DNA of 60,000 bases from Lineus longissimus (lineage: Eukaryota > Nemertea > Pilidiophora > Heteronemertea > Lineidae): the NCBI RefSeq assembly GCF_910592395.1, contig NC_088312.1, positions 20,531,292 to 20,591,291 on the forward strand. The letters are read 5' to 3'. Every line of letters starts with the position of its first letter. Positions within the stretch are counted from its first letter, which is position 1. A program made the translations under genes and the position numbers. Below, piece by piece: positions 34,051 through 46,100 of this stretch. A model generated the notes under the pieces. It was not told the origin of the DNA. It did not search any database and worked only from the letters and a program-made list of their open reading frames with translations.

Positions 34051-35439
34051 ACGTGCAAGCAAATATTTGCCTACTATGGCCACAGAGCACCCTGAGACAA
34101 GAAATCCCGAAGAGTCTTTTGAAAACGTCCGGAACCTTCTCGAAAAGTACAAGTATTATCGACCAGTCATAGTGAAAACAGCTGGTCAGGGCGAATCAAT
34201 ATCGTCACATTCCAGGCGTTCTTAGGAGTGTGCGAGGGTACATGAAATATTCAATATCAGGTTGCAGAGATAAATAGAAGCATATACAAGTTAATACGGA
34301 CACTGTGACTCACCGCAGTCTAATATCTTCCTCTATTGATACTTATCATACGCTGCGAGACCGGCTTCCAGTAAAATATTGATGACAGAAAATGATCCAA
34401 CAATCAGGTGTCGCGACAGAGTAGGTTAAGTGGCTTATAGTGGCTTTCCGCGATGAGATTTAGGTGAAAAGAGCATTCTTAGCTGTGTGATTATATTGGG
34501 CCTCATCATATTGACGGAACGGAACAGAATATGATGAAACATGATAAAAGCAGGCCTAAAACAGTTGGAAAGATGTTTTCCAGTTCACGATATTGCGGGA
34601 GATACACGGTTTCTCTTGCCGGCCCGGCGTCAGAGATATACATCCGTAAGTTGGCAAAAAGTGTTGGTATATACAATTCTTGTTCACGTTATAAATGCAT
34701 GCCATAGCTGCCCTCTTATAACAGTAATTCTATATTACTATTAGCAATGTCGGCCCGGCATTACCTCCCTCCACTTCATACTCCCTCGAACGTGAAAACA
34801 CTTCGCGAGAATTAATCATATCATCATATCCCTTTATTCCGTCAATCGGTGATGCCATCATATTGGGACGAAGCAAAGGGTAAATAGAAGTTTATCCTGA
34901 ATACTTCGGTGCTACGTACACCTTGATTTTAACTCATTGAAAACGCCTGGAATCAACTGCCCCGTCAAACTTCCAAAGTTTTACTACTTTTAACTATTGC
35001 AACGTTTCACGAAAGCTTGTGAAGCCGCAATGAATGTCTCAAATTGGTAATCGAGGCCAACGACTGATACGTCGCCGCAAATCAGTGGTCTGATCAGGAA
35101 AAATCATTGAAAAGGGGCTACATGTAACTCTCTGAAAGAGAAAACGGACTGACGTTTGAATCATCATACATGTAGACATTCGACGTTATATTTCCATTGG
35201 AGCTTAGAACCTCGTTATGACGATATCCGGCCACAAAATTATCTTAAAGTATATTGTACAAATAATCGCTCCATAAGAAAACTCTATATTGGATTTTTTT
35301 CTTTGCTGGTGATATCGGCGAAGTTGTCGCAAATGAGACGAGGAAATGAATGCGACTATGGACAGGAAAAACCCACATGTTTAATGAATATCGATGATGA
35401 TTACTTTGTTAACTATGAAAACTTATGATACTAGATATA
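34051..35439. other. No supported feature
   Basis: AT-rich unique sequence. CCGGCCCGGC occurs near 34620 and again near 34753 without further similarity. Confidence 0.5.
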
Positions 35440-35460
35440 TCGGGTGTCCCAGAAAAAACG
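35440..35460 (+). mobile_element. Solo end resembling a mariner-type TIR
   Basis: TATATCGGGTGTCCCAGAAA followed by AAACG matches the GGGTGTCCC-type terminal repeat common in mariner/IS630 elements of invertebrates, next to a TA. I found no inverted partner within several kb, so only one end is left, or the match is accidental. Confidence 0.3.
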
Positions 35461-36768
35461 CCTGCTGCTATTGGTGTTTCTTACTTACACATTTGTATTG
35501 AGCAGTAGTGACAAAATTTCTATCAGATTAATATGATATTCTCAGGGCTTGTTCACACTAAACTCTGATCGATTCCTCGCTGAATTTGGCTCTCAACTAA
35601 TTGAGATGATATGTCAGAAAGTGAGACGTGTTTTGTTTTGCGACACCCGACATACAGGTATGTTATCGTCGGCGTGTCTTCCTGGAGTCAATACAGAGGT
35701 CGACCAATGTTCCTTGTAAATTGACAATCGCCAACCATTTTTGCAAACTTCTGAAAAACGGGTGTACCTTCGTCAATGAGGTAAAAAAAAACAATGGGAA
35801 AGGAAACAACTTAGACCTGACTATATATGCTCAAAGAGGGCAAATTATACTAGAAGTAATCACTTTCCACAAGAAAACAGGGAGCTAGTGCTGGGTAAAT
35901 ATCCGAGGACATTACATTTGTCTAAGGAACGTGTTACCGTGTTTGTCCAGTAACATTCTTATTCACGTTAGTATTGTCTTTGCTCAAATAACCAGACACA
36001 GGTTAACATTTGTATTACCTCTAGCTAGCACTTGCCAGAGATTGCTAGAAGAGCACAATATATCCTCCAAGTAATTCCAAGTATATCAGAAAGGTTAAGT
36101 TGAATTTCCGATTTCGACTCTGCTTTCAGACTGAATTTCAGTCATCACGAAAGATTTTACACTGATGAACCACCTTTACTGAAATATTTGACTTGGAAGA
36201 GTGCATAAGGCGGAAATACTGAAATCGTATTTTAAGTCGGTATCGGATTCCGACCTGGAATTCAACTTCATTATTTCTGTACGACGGCAAAGTTTACCTA
36301 GAAGACAAATTGATAAAGAATCTTTTTGACATATTTTGGATGGACCTAGTTCTTTCTGTCGCTGGAGATGGATATAGCAATAATAAAACAATGGTTCTCA
36401 TGAAATATGAAGACAAATAGTGCCAATGTTACCGAAAAAAGGAACAGCTTAGGTTTAGTAATATTTTTTGCCCGAAAAATCCCGAGGAACAAAAACTGAC
36501 GGAAAATGAATGTAATTTTTTATAATGCTCTACTTCCAGGAACCATTTTTTACTCCTCTTGGGAATAACACTTTGAATGTTTGAAAATTCGTAAAAAAGA
36601 TTTGCGGAACCTCGCTGTAGGCAGCTTTCACAACCTTTTCGTTTTCGTAAGATTTGCAAAACCTGCCTATAATGACGACCGTCATCAAATAGAGGCCCTA
36701 CTGGTTGCCGCGTGAACAACCTCTCGTAAAAAATATATATTTGGTCGGCCCTGATAATCCTTATTGGG
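35461..36768. other. No supported feature
   Basis: AT-rich sequence with several 70-96 codon frames of both strands (for example minus 36429-36719) that show no domain or splice support. Confidence 0.5.
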
Positions 36769-37005
36769 TTATTGTGGTACTTTGGCTAGTTGTCCCATGT
36801 GATCGAAGTTGATGATGACAAGACCGCCGAAGACATCACGCGCCAATCCCCCGGCCGACCCTTCTCCCCCGGCTCGTGCAACGCCGCAGTCTGAGGCAGA
36901 ATAGAACCTGGAGATTATTAGTGATTTTGCCAATTTTTGCGCGGTGATTGTTTGAGGTGGTGGCGGTGGTTCACCTATTACGAATGCTTCCTCATGGCCT
37001 AACAT
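36769..37005 (-). CDS. Open frame with proline and glycine tracts, unknown
   Basis: 78 codons, MLGHEEAFVIGEPPPPPQTI near the start and ARAGGEGSAGGLARDVFGGL in the middle. The 36830-36900 part is strongly G+C-rich for this window. No upstream promoter words or flanking splice sites convince me. It may be a real short exon, a relic, or a G+C-rich chance frame. Confidence 0.17.
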   Translation of the reverse strand: MLGHEEAFVIGEPPPPPQTITAQKLAKSLIISRFYSASDCGVARAGGEGSAGGLARDVFGGLVIINFDHMGQLAKVPQ

Positions 37006-38997
37006 CTCTTGCCTACATGTAGTTCACCTTTTATGGCCGGCCATGATCACCCATGAAATTTGTCATGTCTGGAGATACATGCATGTGTTTGAACAATGCA
37101 AATACATTGTACTCTGGTTTCACGGAGCTAAGACCAGTTCTGAATAAGACCTACCCGCTTAGCCAGATAGCATGCTCATCGTCGATTGATGCCATTCAAA
37201 GTAAATGTATTCAATTTCTTATGCACAGTATCAACATTCTCAAGCTTAAATTTCCGAGAGAAAAAAATCGGAAGATTTTGATAAATTCTGTCGTTCTCAG
37301 CCGACAATTTTAGAGAAGATTGACTCTGATAGCTAATACCCTCCCACCTTTTAAGTGATGAGAGAGCAGAGAACATTGGCACTATAACACAACTTAAGGT
37401 AAAAAATAGCAATGTTGCTGAGCGACCTTCGGATATTAATTTTAGATTTCAACTAAGAAGGATTGAACGATGTTGCTGTGAAACACGAAGCTGCCGTTAT
37501 TGAACCGAAAAGATATCGCGGATTAAAATCAATGGTTTTATCTCCACAGTCTGTGGCGTGGTTTCGAATGAAACTGGCATTTGATTGCGTCGTGTAATGG
37601 CTTGACATTTCTTGATGGCGATTTCACCACATAATCTATCTAATTGTTACTATTGTCAAGTTTGCAATTATTGTTAATATCAAGGAATAATTTAAGATGA
37701 AATATGATCTTTAAAACCGGTATAATTCAACTTTCAAAGAAGCAAGACTCATTTTATGCAAAAATTGGATTGTAGAAACAGTCAAGATCCTAACAAATGA
37801 AACCTTTCCTTGTTCAATTTGTTCAGTTTGCATCGGGACAACTCATGACCACGTATTAATTCAAAGAATTTGCTCAGAAATATGTCACCAAGTTCCTGAA
37901 GGCAATATGGAATCGTCTCGCCCACAGAACACAGAATTAAGGACATTCCGTCTTTATCAAATAGATTTTATTGTAATCGAAGAAAATGCCCTGGGGTATG
38001 GAGTCGGTAGAAGTATTTGTATTATGAGGAAAACATAATTTTTCTTTACAACATGAACTCTAAACGCTGTTTTCTGATATCTATACCTTTGTTGACTTAG
38101 CGCTCTTTCCAATTTTCTTTATATCTTTCGTTGTTAATTCGCCGACATTTCATATCTATGACCGTACATGAATAGAGTTATCAAGCCTCAATCAACAATA
38201 TTAACTACTTTGAAGTTTTTTTTCTTGCCAGAGTTAAAACTAAGCTATTTAACTTTGATATATAACTTTAGATAATTTACCTAACTCAAACAAGGGCAAT
38301 ATTTGGTAGACAGCTCAGATACCAATAGTTAAGTTACTAAGATAGTAGAAAACAAGCGAGCGACAAGCCATTTGACATGTCCGTGATCAAAGTCACGGTG
38401 TAATTGGACGAAATAACTACTAACATTTAATAGCCTTTTATAAGAAAATATCCTAGATTGATTAGCAACCGAATACGGCCAATAAGACCGTTTATGTTTA
38501 AGCATAGTAAGTATATAAATTGTCCATTTTGAACAGGATGGTCAGTAGGGCCAATGAATGCCAGTCAAAAAGAAAAAGTATCATTGGAAATACAAGTATA
38601 TCTGATACTCGTAAAGTATATTGCTTCAAAGGTGCTGTCGACTATATAGTTCGGGCGTATTGAGTCTGGTAAAGAAAAAACCAAAAAACCAATACTCTCG
38701 TCTGACAAAAGTCTATTAGTAATAGCATATGAAGACCTGCAAGGCTAAAGTTATATGGGTAATGCATAGGATTTAGGTTGTTTTGCCAACAGCCCTTCCT
38801 ATAACAAAAAGAGAAGTTTCTATGGAGCCAAATGACATGATCATTGCAAATACGGAAGGACGTATGTCGGAATGTGCAATCATGAGATGGTTGTGTTATC
38901 GTATGTAGAAATTGCCGAGAAAATAACAGATGTCTAAGAAACGAACGTAAAAAACGAGGTGATAGGCTCTATCATAACATGAAATTATCATACTGAC
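37006..38997. other. No supported feature
   Basis: AT-rich unique sequence. If the exon at 38998-39174 (minus) is real, this would hold its first intron. Confidence 0.45.
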
Positions 38998-39174
38998 CTT
39001 CCTGCGGTATTGCCTCCGTAGCCTTCGCCCATACCACTGTGAGAAATACGAAGTATTTGTAAGAAATACGTTTTGACGCGCGTTGTCTGGAAGCTGAGCA
39101 ATGTCATTACATTGAGAGTCAAGATGGAAATTATAGGTCATTTCATCGACGACATCGTCGGCAAACCTCACCAT
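38998..39174 (-). CDS. Possible first coding exon, 59 codons, donor AAG|GTCAGT
   Basis: From ATG at 39174 the minus-strand frame reads MVRFADDVVDEMTYNFHLDS, then CNDIAQLPDNARQNVF and SQWYGRRLRRQYRRK. It ends exactly in phase 0 at GCAGGAAG|GTCAGTATG, a good donor. The acidic start and the basic RRLRRQYRRK tail suggest a real peptide. No family is recognised. The frame continues upstream of this ATG (an earlier ATG at 39228 is possible), and the sequence just upstream has tRNA-like words, so the 5' limit is uncertain. Confidence 0.3.
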
Positions 39175-39820
39175 CGCTGAGCGCGTATGCACGCAACGGA
39201 AGACCGTTTGAACTATGACCAGATACATGATTGTATAGGTCGTGCGTTCGGGCGTTCGAGTCTCGCCCAGTGTGACTGTATAGGCCTACTACATGGAAGA
39301 GTTGGCTTGAAACAGCCAGGTGCAGCGCAGTCATTTCACTGGAAACCATTTCATTCACAGCTAAAGGCTTTGAAGGAAATCCTGCGAGTGACTTTGGTGT
39401 CAAATCAATACAAATATCGTTTTACCAGCCGAGTGCGTCCTTTTTCAATTTCAACCCTTTGTGTCTGTTGCTATCTAACTCCATGTACTGCAATAAGAAT
39501 ATTCATCAAAGTTACCAGATCCAATGGTGCGCATGAACCCATCATTTCCTTTGGCGCAAATGATCGTCTCGACCATCATTTGAAAACTAAAATAGTCTAT
39601 TCGTAATCAGAGAACAGGAGCCGTTTTCCAGCTGCGTGGGCTCAACACTGTTCATATTCGTCTGTCCCTGTTTATTTGATATTCAGGGCATTACAGGAAG
39701 CATTTTCTAGAACATGAAGTTATCTTCTTCTTCTTCCTCCAGCGCTCCTCTTTCTTTTATAGCTTTGCTACAGAACTATAGGCGTATCTCTCCAATAAAC
39801 CTGGCGGTCGTCCCGTGTTC
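39175..39820. other. Region upstream of the exon candidate; weak tRNA-like B box
   Basis: GCGTTCGAGTCTCGCCC at about 39252 (plus) resembles a pol III B box, but no correctly spaced A box precedes it. Overlapping frames on both strands (139 codons plus at 39187-39606, 86 minus) show no domain. A short CTT-rich run lies near 39720. Confidence 0.35.
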
Positions 39821-40784
39821 AGTCCTTCAAAAAAGTAAATGGACACACAAAAATCAAATTTTCTTGAAAACGGCTGGTGATAAATCGATGCGGTTTGCTG
39901 CATTTGATAAGACATTTAGTTGTGCATCATGGTGTCTACCACATAAAAATTAGCCATTTTATCTAATACCGACTTTTATTGATTTACAAAAGGCCCCAAA
40001 ATCAACTTTTTCGTTTCCGATTTTTTTCGTACTTTTTCTTGATAGGATGAATCACCATGATGAAAATCCCACGTCCCCATCAAGGTGATGAAAATATCTT
40101 GTGTTAATTGGTGGGAAAACAGCATTTTCTGTCAAAATTTTGCACCTTGTTTATTGACTTTGGAATTACTTTGGAGAAGTCGACCATAGCCAATTATGTC
40201 AGTTTCAACATGCAGCCCGAGTGTTAATTCCTTATTGGCTGAGGTTTTGAATGGGGGTGGAAATGTTGTTAACATTGATGTATTGTAAACGCGAGGGTAA
40301 AGTAATATTGGTGAACCCATTGTCCAGCTGCCAAATCCAGGCCTGGGAGAGCTATTCATAGGCATATTAAACAAGGCCATTGAAATGGTGACATGATTCC
40401 GGTTGTCTGGGCCAGGTGAATAATATCAAGGGGGCATCTCCGCAGTAGAAGACCGGGTAACAAAACCCTTTTGCACAAATGGGTTAATAAGTTGCAGATT
40501 CAAGTGAAAACTTTGGAATTTCTTAGATATTCACTCATAACTCAACAGAAGCTTCCAGTCAATATAAAATTTGCCCCCAAAAAATGCGTGATAAAAAAGT
40601 TGATTTTGGGACCTTTCATAAATCGAAAAAATTGACTTATAGGTAAAATAGCAAATTTCCAAGTGGTAGATATCATGATGCACAACTAAATGCCCTATCA
40701 AATGCAGCAAACCGCATCGATTTATCACCAGCCGTTTTCAAGAAAATTTGATTTTTGTGTGTCCATTTACTTTTTTGAAGGACT
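39821..40784. mobile_element. 964-bp non-autonomous DNA transposon, ~190-bp TIRs, GTTC target duplication
   Basis: The left end AGTCCTTCAAAAAAGTAAAT and about 190 further bases recur in inverse at the right end. Identity is very high for the first ~110 bp, then falls. GTTC lies at 39817-39820 and again at 40785-40788, giving a 4-bp TSD. Long TIRs with a 4-bp TSD are known for Chapaev, Sola and Ginger-like elements, but the terminal bases do not decide. No transposase is visible inside; only a short minus-strand ORF (40132-40380). Confidence 0.93.
40132..40380 (-). CDS. 82-codon ORF inside the 964-bp element, unknown
   Basis: ATG at 40380, starting MALFNMPMNSSPRPGFGSWT and ending LLQSNSKVNKQGAKF. 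It occupies the non-TIR centre of the element. It may be what is left of an exon of the autonomous parent or a captured fragment. It has no DDE-like spacing, zinc motif or other hallmark that I can see. Confidence 0.2.
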   Translation of the reverse strand: MALFNMPMNSSPRPGFGSWTMGSPILLYPRVYNTSMLTTFPPPFKTSANKELTLGLHVETDIIGYGRLLQSNSKVNKQGAKF

Positions 40785-40788
40785 GTTC

Positions 40789-42316
40789 CTCTAATCATCT
40801 CGAAGCTCTCTCTCCCGAGTGGGCAGTTCTTGAGCGTATCTCGGATGTTGGATCGATCTGGTGTTTTGGACTATAGCCCCTTCTGGACTCGGCCATGATC
40901 ATCCTCTTGAATTTGGCTTTAAGCCTGCAGTTGCCTGTCCAAAAAGACGAAAGATGTTGGTCGCCTCTTTTCTAGAGGTTGTCTCCAGGAGACGGCTCCA
41001 AGGTTCGAAATGGAGAACGAAAACCAAGCAGTAACTCAACACATTGTTCATGTCATAACGTTAAGAACTTCCATTACTTTTTTTCACGTCGAAAAGCACA
41101 TTTCGCGGCGAACGGCGTCATATGTATTTGCTTATAGAAGTAGTCTCTAAACTAAGTTATCGCATATCAAAATCTGAGTATAAATTTCGGAAGCGTTTCT
41201 TCATCTTTGCGTGGAAGCAAGAAGGCTTTTTGCTCTACGGCCTAAATTGGCTAATGGAACCAGAGATTTAAAAGTACAGGTGCAGCCATTCGGATGGCTC
41301 TCATCTTTTTTCTCAATGCAATGTGACGAAGTTCTCACATTAGTTTCAATATGATAAAAGGAATGAGAGCACTGTACCTAGAATTCGGACTGATACATTC
41401 ACTCAAGACTGCGAAAATAAACGCAGTCACTTGGAATCGTCATGTACCAAAGACATCCATACATGTTTAGTGGGGATCCGGCATTGTGATCAGACCTATT
41501 TCTGCTCACCGCTAGTCGACTGGTGGCAAGATTCCACTGCTAAATCATTTTCTGCGGTAGTGCAACAGACGCAATACTAGTATATTCCGTTGGACCAGCA
41601 GTAAAAACTATAAGAGGTCTCCAGAGCAGCCCCCGGGGAGAGGGGACTGCTGACACCGGTGTTCGCATCCAACGCCAGTGCTCGAATTTCGTTAGTGATT
41701 AGTAGTATTTCGGGTGGGTCGTTTCACCTTGTGAGACACAGGACAACTCTGACAGCGAAGCTTTTTCTAGCACCTCCAGTTTCCTCCTACGTAATATCGC
41801 AATCACACAATATTGCATACACAAAAACAACCCTATGTTAAAAAACAACATTCAATCATGGAAAAGGCCACTTTAAACAAGAGAATTTAAAATCTGTTGA
41901 TTTTCAAATGGCTTTCAACCAAGACGGAGGAATGTTCGCTGGAATATTTCACTTCATTAGAACAATCCTTGATTTGATTTAGAGAGAATAAATTGGGCAT
42001 TTCCCGTCAACGGTAGCAAGGTGTTTTTCAATTAAGGGAAAAGGGAAGTCTATCCTGTCCTGGCAGTATGGAACGTTAAGAGTCACGTCTGATTCGAGTT
42101 GACTGTTTACATGTGATGTACGTGATGAGTGAGTGGATTACCGTACCACCTACGCTGTAATCATCTGACACTCCACATTCCCACAAATCAATCTTGGGAT
42201 GTGACTGTCTATATCTGGTTTCAGTGCAGAATGAAACAAAATGTCACAACAAAAATGGGTGATTTGATCTAACGAGCTGAACACCAGCCAAGCTTTAATC
42301 TCAGAACATCATGCGC
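40789..42316. other. No supported feature
   Basis: Unique sequence. A short G+C-rich inverted pair (CAGCCCC/GGGGACTG) lies at about 41624-41652. A minus-strand or plus-strand exon cannot be argued. Confidence 0.45.
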
Positions 42317-42544
42317 TTAATGGTTTCCTGAGACCAACGCTTTTTTTAGTACGGAAGAAGGAAGAAATTGGCATGCCGATATATCGGAGTTGTGGTCGGC
42401 ATCATTCTCCTCTGAAGACCGAGGACCACATGGCGAAGATCGACAGAATATGAGGCTAGGATGATAGGGATGTTGCTGTAGGCTTTGATACCAACCTCTG
42501 AGGAAAGAGCTACCCTGACCTGGGCATGCTTTATCAATACTCAA
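42317..42544 (-). other. Two overlapping minus-strand open frames, unidentified
   Basis: Frames at 42317-42544 (75 codons) and 42346-42537 (63 codons) overlap. The second reads ALSSEVGIKAYSNIPIILAS and DLRHVVLGLQRRMMPTTTP, which is protein-like. The block is less AT-rich than its flanks. No start codon context or splice sites settle it, and no family is recognised. Confidence 0.17.
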
Positions 42545-42612
42545 TACAACAGACCTAGGGGACCTAGTCCATTATTCCTTACTGTCTAATATAATGATTG
42601 ATAAAGCATGCC
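42523..42612. repeat. 16-bp perfect inverted repeat around a 58-nt spacer
   Basis: GGCATGCTTTATCAAT (42523-42538) and ATTGATAAAGCATGCC (42597-42612) are exact complements. Too small to assign to a transposon family; no TSD is evident. Confidence 0.9.
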
Positions 42613-44911
42613 GGTGTAACTTGATGTAAATTGTGTCTCATTTATAGCCTGGCTATAGTTTATAGGTGAGACTTAAGCAAACAAACTATCCTATATACAC
42701 CCTGGTTAGTCAATGAATCAGATACATGCACAACCACAAATTGGGCTTAAAAATTACTTGAAGCCCGCTGAAACCAGTTGACTCTCTGACATTCAGTCCG
42801 AATCCCCGTTTAGACCATCACCATCAGAATCTGAATCCCCGTCATTTTCTACATCAATCTGCTCAATGTCAGGTTAATCCACTGCATTAATTGGTTGTAA
42901 CAAACTACAATCTTCTGACTTGTATAACATGATGGAATAAAAAAAACATGTCTAAACAGAAGTCATATGACGTGCCTGGTCGATCTGATGAGCTTTTTCA
43001 TGTCAAAATTGGTTGATCCGATTTAATGGACCGCATTTATCTTGTCAATCTGTCTAGAATTGGCTCGAAAAACGAATAGATTTTTCGCTTTTGTATGTTT
43101 TCAAAAAGTCACTGAAATATCTCTATTTTTATAAACTGCGTTAAATGTTAAAGGCTGACTTAAAAACGATTCTGTTTTACTACCAAAGTCCAAACGTCCT
43201 GGATGATTGACGACTTTATTGGTTGATTGATTGAACGATTGCTAAGTAAATGTAGGCCGAAGGTCAAATCCCAAAGTCTGTCATCCGTGACAATGAGTAA
43301 AAATGGGATCTTATCATGATGAATGAGGTGATAAGGTCAAATAATTATAAGGTTTTCACAAAAATAGCTGCACGTTAACTAGATATACTGGCTTAATCAC
43401 GAAAAAGATTTAACGTACAGCGTAGTTTTAGTTCATTTTTCACTCCTAGGTGGCCAAACCTGCTTCCTTCAGTCCCGCCCCTCAGGAGGCAACTCATGAA
43501 CTAAAATCATCCTTTCGCTACAAAGCAGTTGAAATAATTTTCTGGTTACTAATGTCAATATATGGCTAAAGAGCCCTAAGCGCAGATTATGCTACATGTG
43601 AATTAACGACGTCCGTCTTGGCGCGGTAAGTTTGACCTTAGTGGTCAGATTTGCTCCACACGTTCTTTTTATCTTCACATTCAGCACCATGATCATTGAC
43701 GTATTAAGTGAACTTCAGCATTTTCCCCGTTAACTTTAATACCTTCACAATAGCTAATCTCGAAACATTTGATCCTGCTAATACTCTGAGACCATGAGTG
43801 TATCTTACTGCATCGCAAAATCATATTAGATAACAAAGTTATACAGACAAAGCACTAACTTCAACAAACTTCCATTTAAGACTACCAAAGCCGGATAGGT
43901 GTTTTGTACTATGATACCTATGAACAATGTTCAACATACCTTTAATCGTGTACATAACAGTATTTTGTTCTGATCTTTGATCTTAACATCTCGCCAAGCT
44001 ACTTGTCTAGAATAACCAGTCAAAGCGTATCAAAATATGGTTTGTGTCCAATGGTCTCCCGAACCGGATTAAGCCTTGTCTCCGCAGCGCGTTTATGCTT
44101 AAAGTTTCAAACTTCTGAGAAGGATAGAAATGCCAACTCCCTCACTGTCCGCCTAAAGTGTAAATAAAACTAGAAAAGTTTCAGAAATTCGAAGTTTCTC
44201 TGATTCAGTATTTGTAACAGTTTATCAATGTTTAAATATCTCGTAGCGCTGCTCTTTAAAAATATCACAGAACGAGTTGTTTTCCCAAGGGACAGTGAAA
44301 AACATAAAACTTAGCCAGACTAGGATATCTGAGAAAGGAAACAATCATCCCAGGAGGTCTGCAGTTAGAATATAATTCTTTTCTTTTCTTCTAATGTACA
44401 ATAATGCGCAATACAAAAACAATTGCCATTATTATTACGTCAGGCGAAGTACAATATTCTTTATTTTACAATCTTTACATGAGTTTCTTGGTAAGAAGAA
44501 ACCATAACAAGGCGATAAGTAACAGATTCTCAAATTCACATCTCAATTTCCATTTACCTTGGTCGCGTTTCAGTCCAAAAACAATACGAGTGCGGCTCGC
44601 AATTTCACATAATGTCACTAATATGAGGCGTATTTGGAATGATGAGCAGAACGAAGTTTATTTCCTGTTACTTCTTTTTAACTGAGTGCCTTTTCAAGAG
44701 ATTTTCAAGCTTATTGAAATCAGCTATAATTCCGCTGTGTCACACCTGCCAGAGTAATTTCCTCTTCCAAGACAGGCGTAAAGCTGAGCCTTTCAGCATC
44801 AATCATTGGTTCAATAGTCTTATAAACGGATGACAACTTGGAAGATAAGTATGGTTATTTAAGACGAATTTAAGACGACTCTGTATTCAAAGAAAGTGGC
44901 AATGTGCTTAC
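42613..44911. other. No supported feature
   Basis: AT-rich unique sequence; a 93-codon plus-strand frame at 44404-44685 has no signature. Confidence 0.45.
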
Positions 44912-45123
44912 CGAATGTAACAACTGGCTTACGCCTGTCAAGGATTTCTTGGTGATACCAGTATAAAAGAACATATCGCCTTCGATTCCACCTTTCCTGA
45001 AAGTTGCAACCAGACAGGTGTCATGTCTATAGGGACTACGAAGACATGCAGTCTGTTTGCCGAGCAACTGTTTGTCTAGCGTGCCTTCAAATAATGCGAA
45101 AGAACACTGAGAATTTGGAACAC
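44912..45123 (-). CDS. Best internal-exon candidate on the minus strand (212 bp), unknown family
   Basis: On the minus strand CTCTTTACGTTGTTTCAAG gives an acceptor ending at 45124, and CATTCG|GTAAGC a donor at 44912/44911. Between them one frame is open throughout: GVPNSQCSFALFEGTLDKQL, then CLRSPYRHDTCLVATFRKGG and GDMFFYTGITKKSLTGVSQL. The size is typical of an animal internal exon and the residue mix is natural, with three cysteines and no low complexity. I cannot name the domain. An alternative acceptor (AATTCTCAG) lies 17 bases in. Neighbouring minus-strand candidates at 45885-46100 and 47206-47316 could belong to the same gene. Confidence 0.33.
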
Positions 45124-45884
45124 CTTGAAACAACGTAAAGAGGTATCTGATTTAGATGGCGTATTATAGTGTGTCCTGATTAGATGACAAATGATTGTAC
45201 GATGTGCTGTTAATCTCTTCGGAATTGAAAGACACGAGCTTCAATTCAACCATACCTTAACCTGACACCATTACAATAGGGAAGGTAACCTTGATCTCCT
45301 TGCGTCGATTCGAACCATCTTATAAGGGGTGGCTGACGGCCTCGAATGCATGGAATCAGTTTCAGTTTGTTTTGTTTGTGTTCGCTCTCGACCCCATACA
45401 GACCCTCTGGCGTTTAGATTGTCTCACCTGTGCATTATTTTACCCTTGGGACGAGGTGATTCTGGTAAGACCACACAAACCAAACAAAAGAGTGAGACTG
45501 GGCGAGGTTCTGGTGACCTCTCAACCCGGGATAGAGAAAGCAACTTTTTACAGAGGGGCATTTAAAAATGCTGCAGCGGCACAAAAAGTGTCATGTTTCA
45601 AACGCGTATAAAAAGGTCGAAAACCTTGTGATGCAAGTTTCCGACACGACAGCACAAGATGGCTTCTCTTACAAAACTAACTGCATTTTTTGTAATGACC
45701 TACAAAACAAGATATAATAAAATTTTAATCAACAAGAAGACGGGATCCAAGGGAAAAAAGTTAAACATCAGTTAACAGACGATAAGTAAATTGGCTTGCC
45801 TTGGTTTTTAAATAAAGAGAGAACTCTGACATATTTACGTAACATTTAGATGACGCAAGCTCTGCATTGACTTTTCAAGCTGCA
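45124..45884. other. Putative intron or intergenic; plus-strand open frames
   Basis: Overlapping plus-strand frames at 45291-45611 and 45329-45565 are open for 106 and 78 codons and include a GRGDSGKTT string (see rejected list). The minus strand shows nothing exon-like. Confidence 0.35.
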
Positions 45885-46100
45885 CTAAAAGATAAAACTG
45901 CTCTTCTTTCGGGAACTGAAACGCGTTTCCGGTCGGAGCGAAAATGTCACTCCATCAAAACACGTTCTTTTCTGTCGTTGTCGTTTTCCAGGAATACAAG
46001 GGCGTTTAACCATTGACCTTCCTTCAATCAATCTAACAATCTCATCAATTTGGTGTCCTAATTGCGTATCCTGGATCATCCTGAAACCTCCGTGGAGCAA
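45885..46100 (-). CDS. Open frame, possible exon, basic C-terminal half
   Basis: Reads MIQDTQLGHQIDEIVRLIEG, then RPCIPGKRQRQKRTCFDG and ends KKSSFIF with a stop. TTTCAG|GATGATCC near 46081 is a weak acceptor; GGAAG|GTCAAT near 46012 is a moderate donor. It sits on the same strand as the 44912-45123 candidate and 0.8 kb upstream of it. No domain is recognised. Confidence 0.17.
   Translation of the reverse strand: MLHGGFRMIQDTQLGHQIDEIVRLIEGRSMVKRPCIPGKRQRQKRTCFDGVTFSLRPETRFSSRKKSSFIF

Noticed and set aside
39230-39270. tRNA or SINE head around GCGTTCGAGTCTCGCC
   Set aside because: A correctly spaced A box is lacking and the arms do not pair; kept only as a remark in the region entry.
45329-45565. 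Walker-A-like string GRGDSGKTT in an open frame
   Set aside because: It fits the loose GxxxxGK(T/S) pattern, but no hydrophobic beta strand precedes it, no Walker B follows, and an overlapping frame is equally open. Likely accidental.
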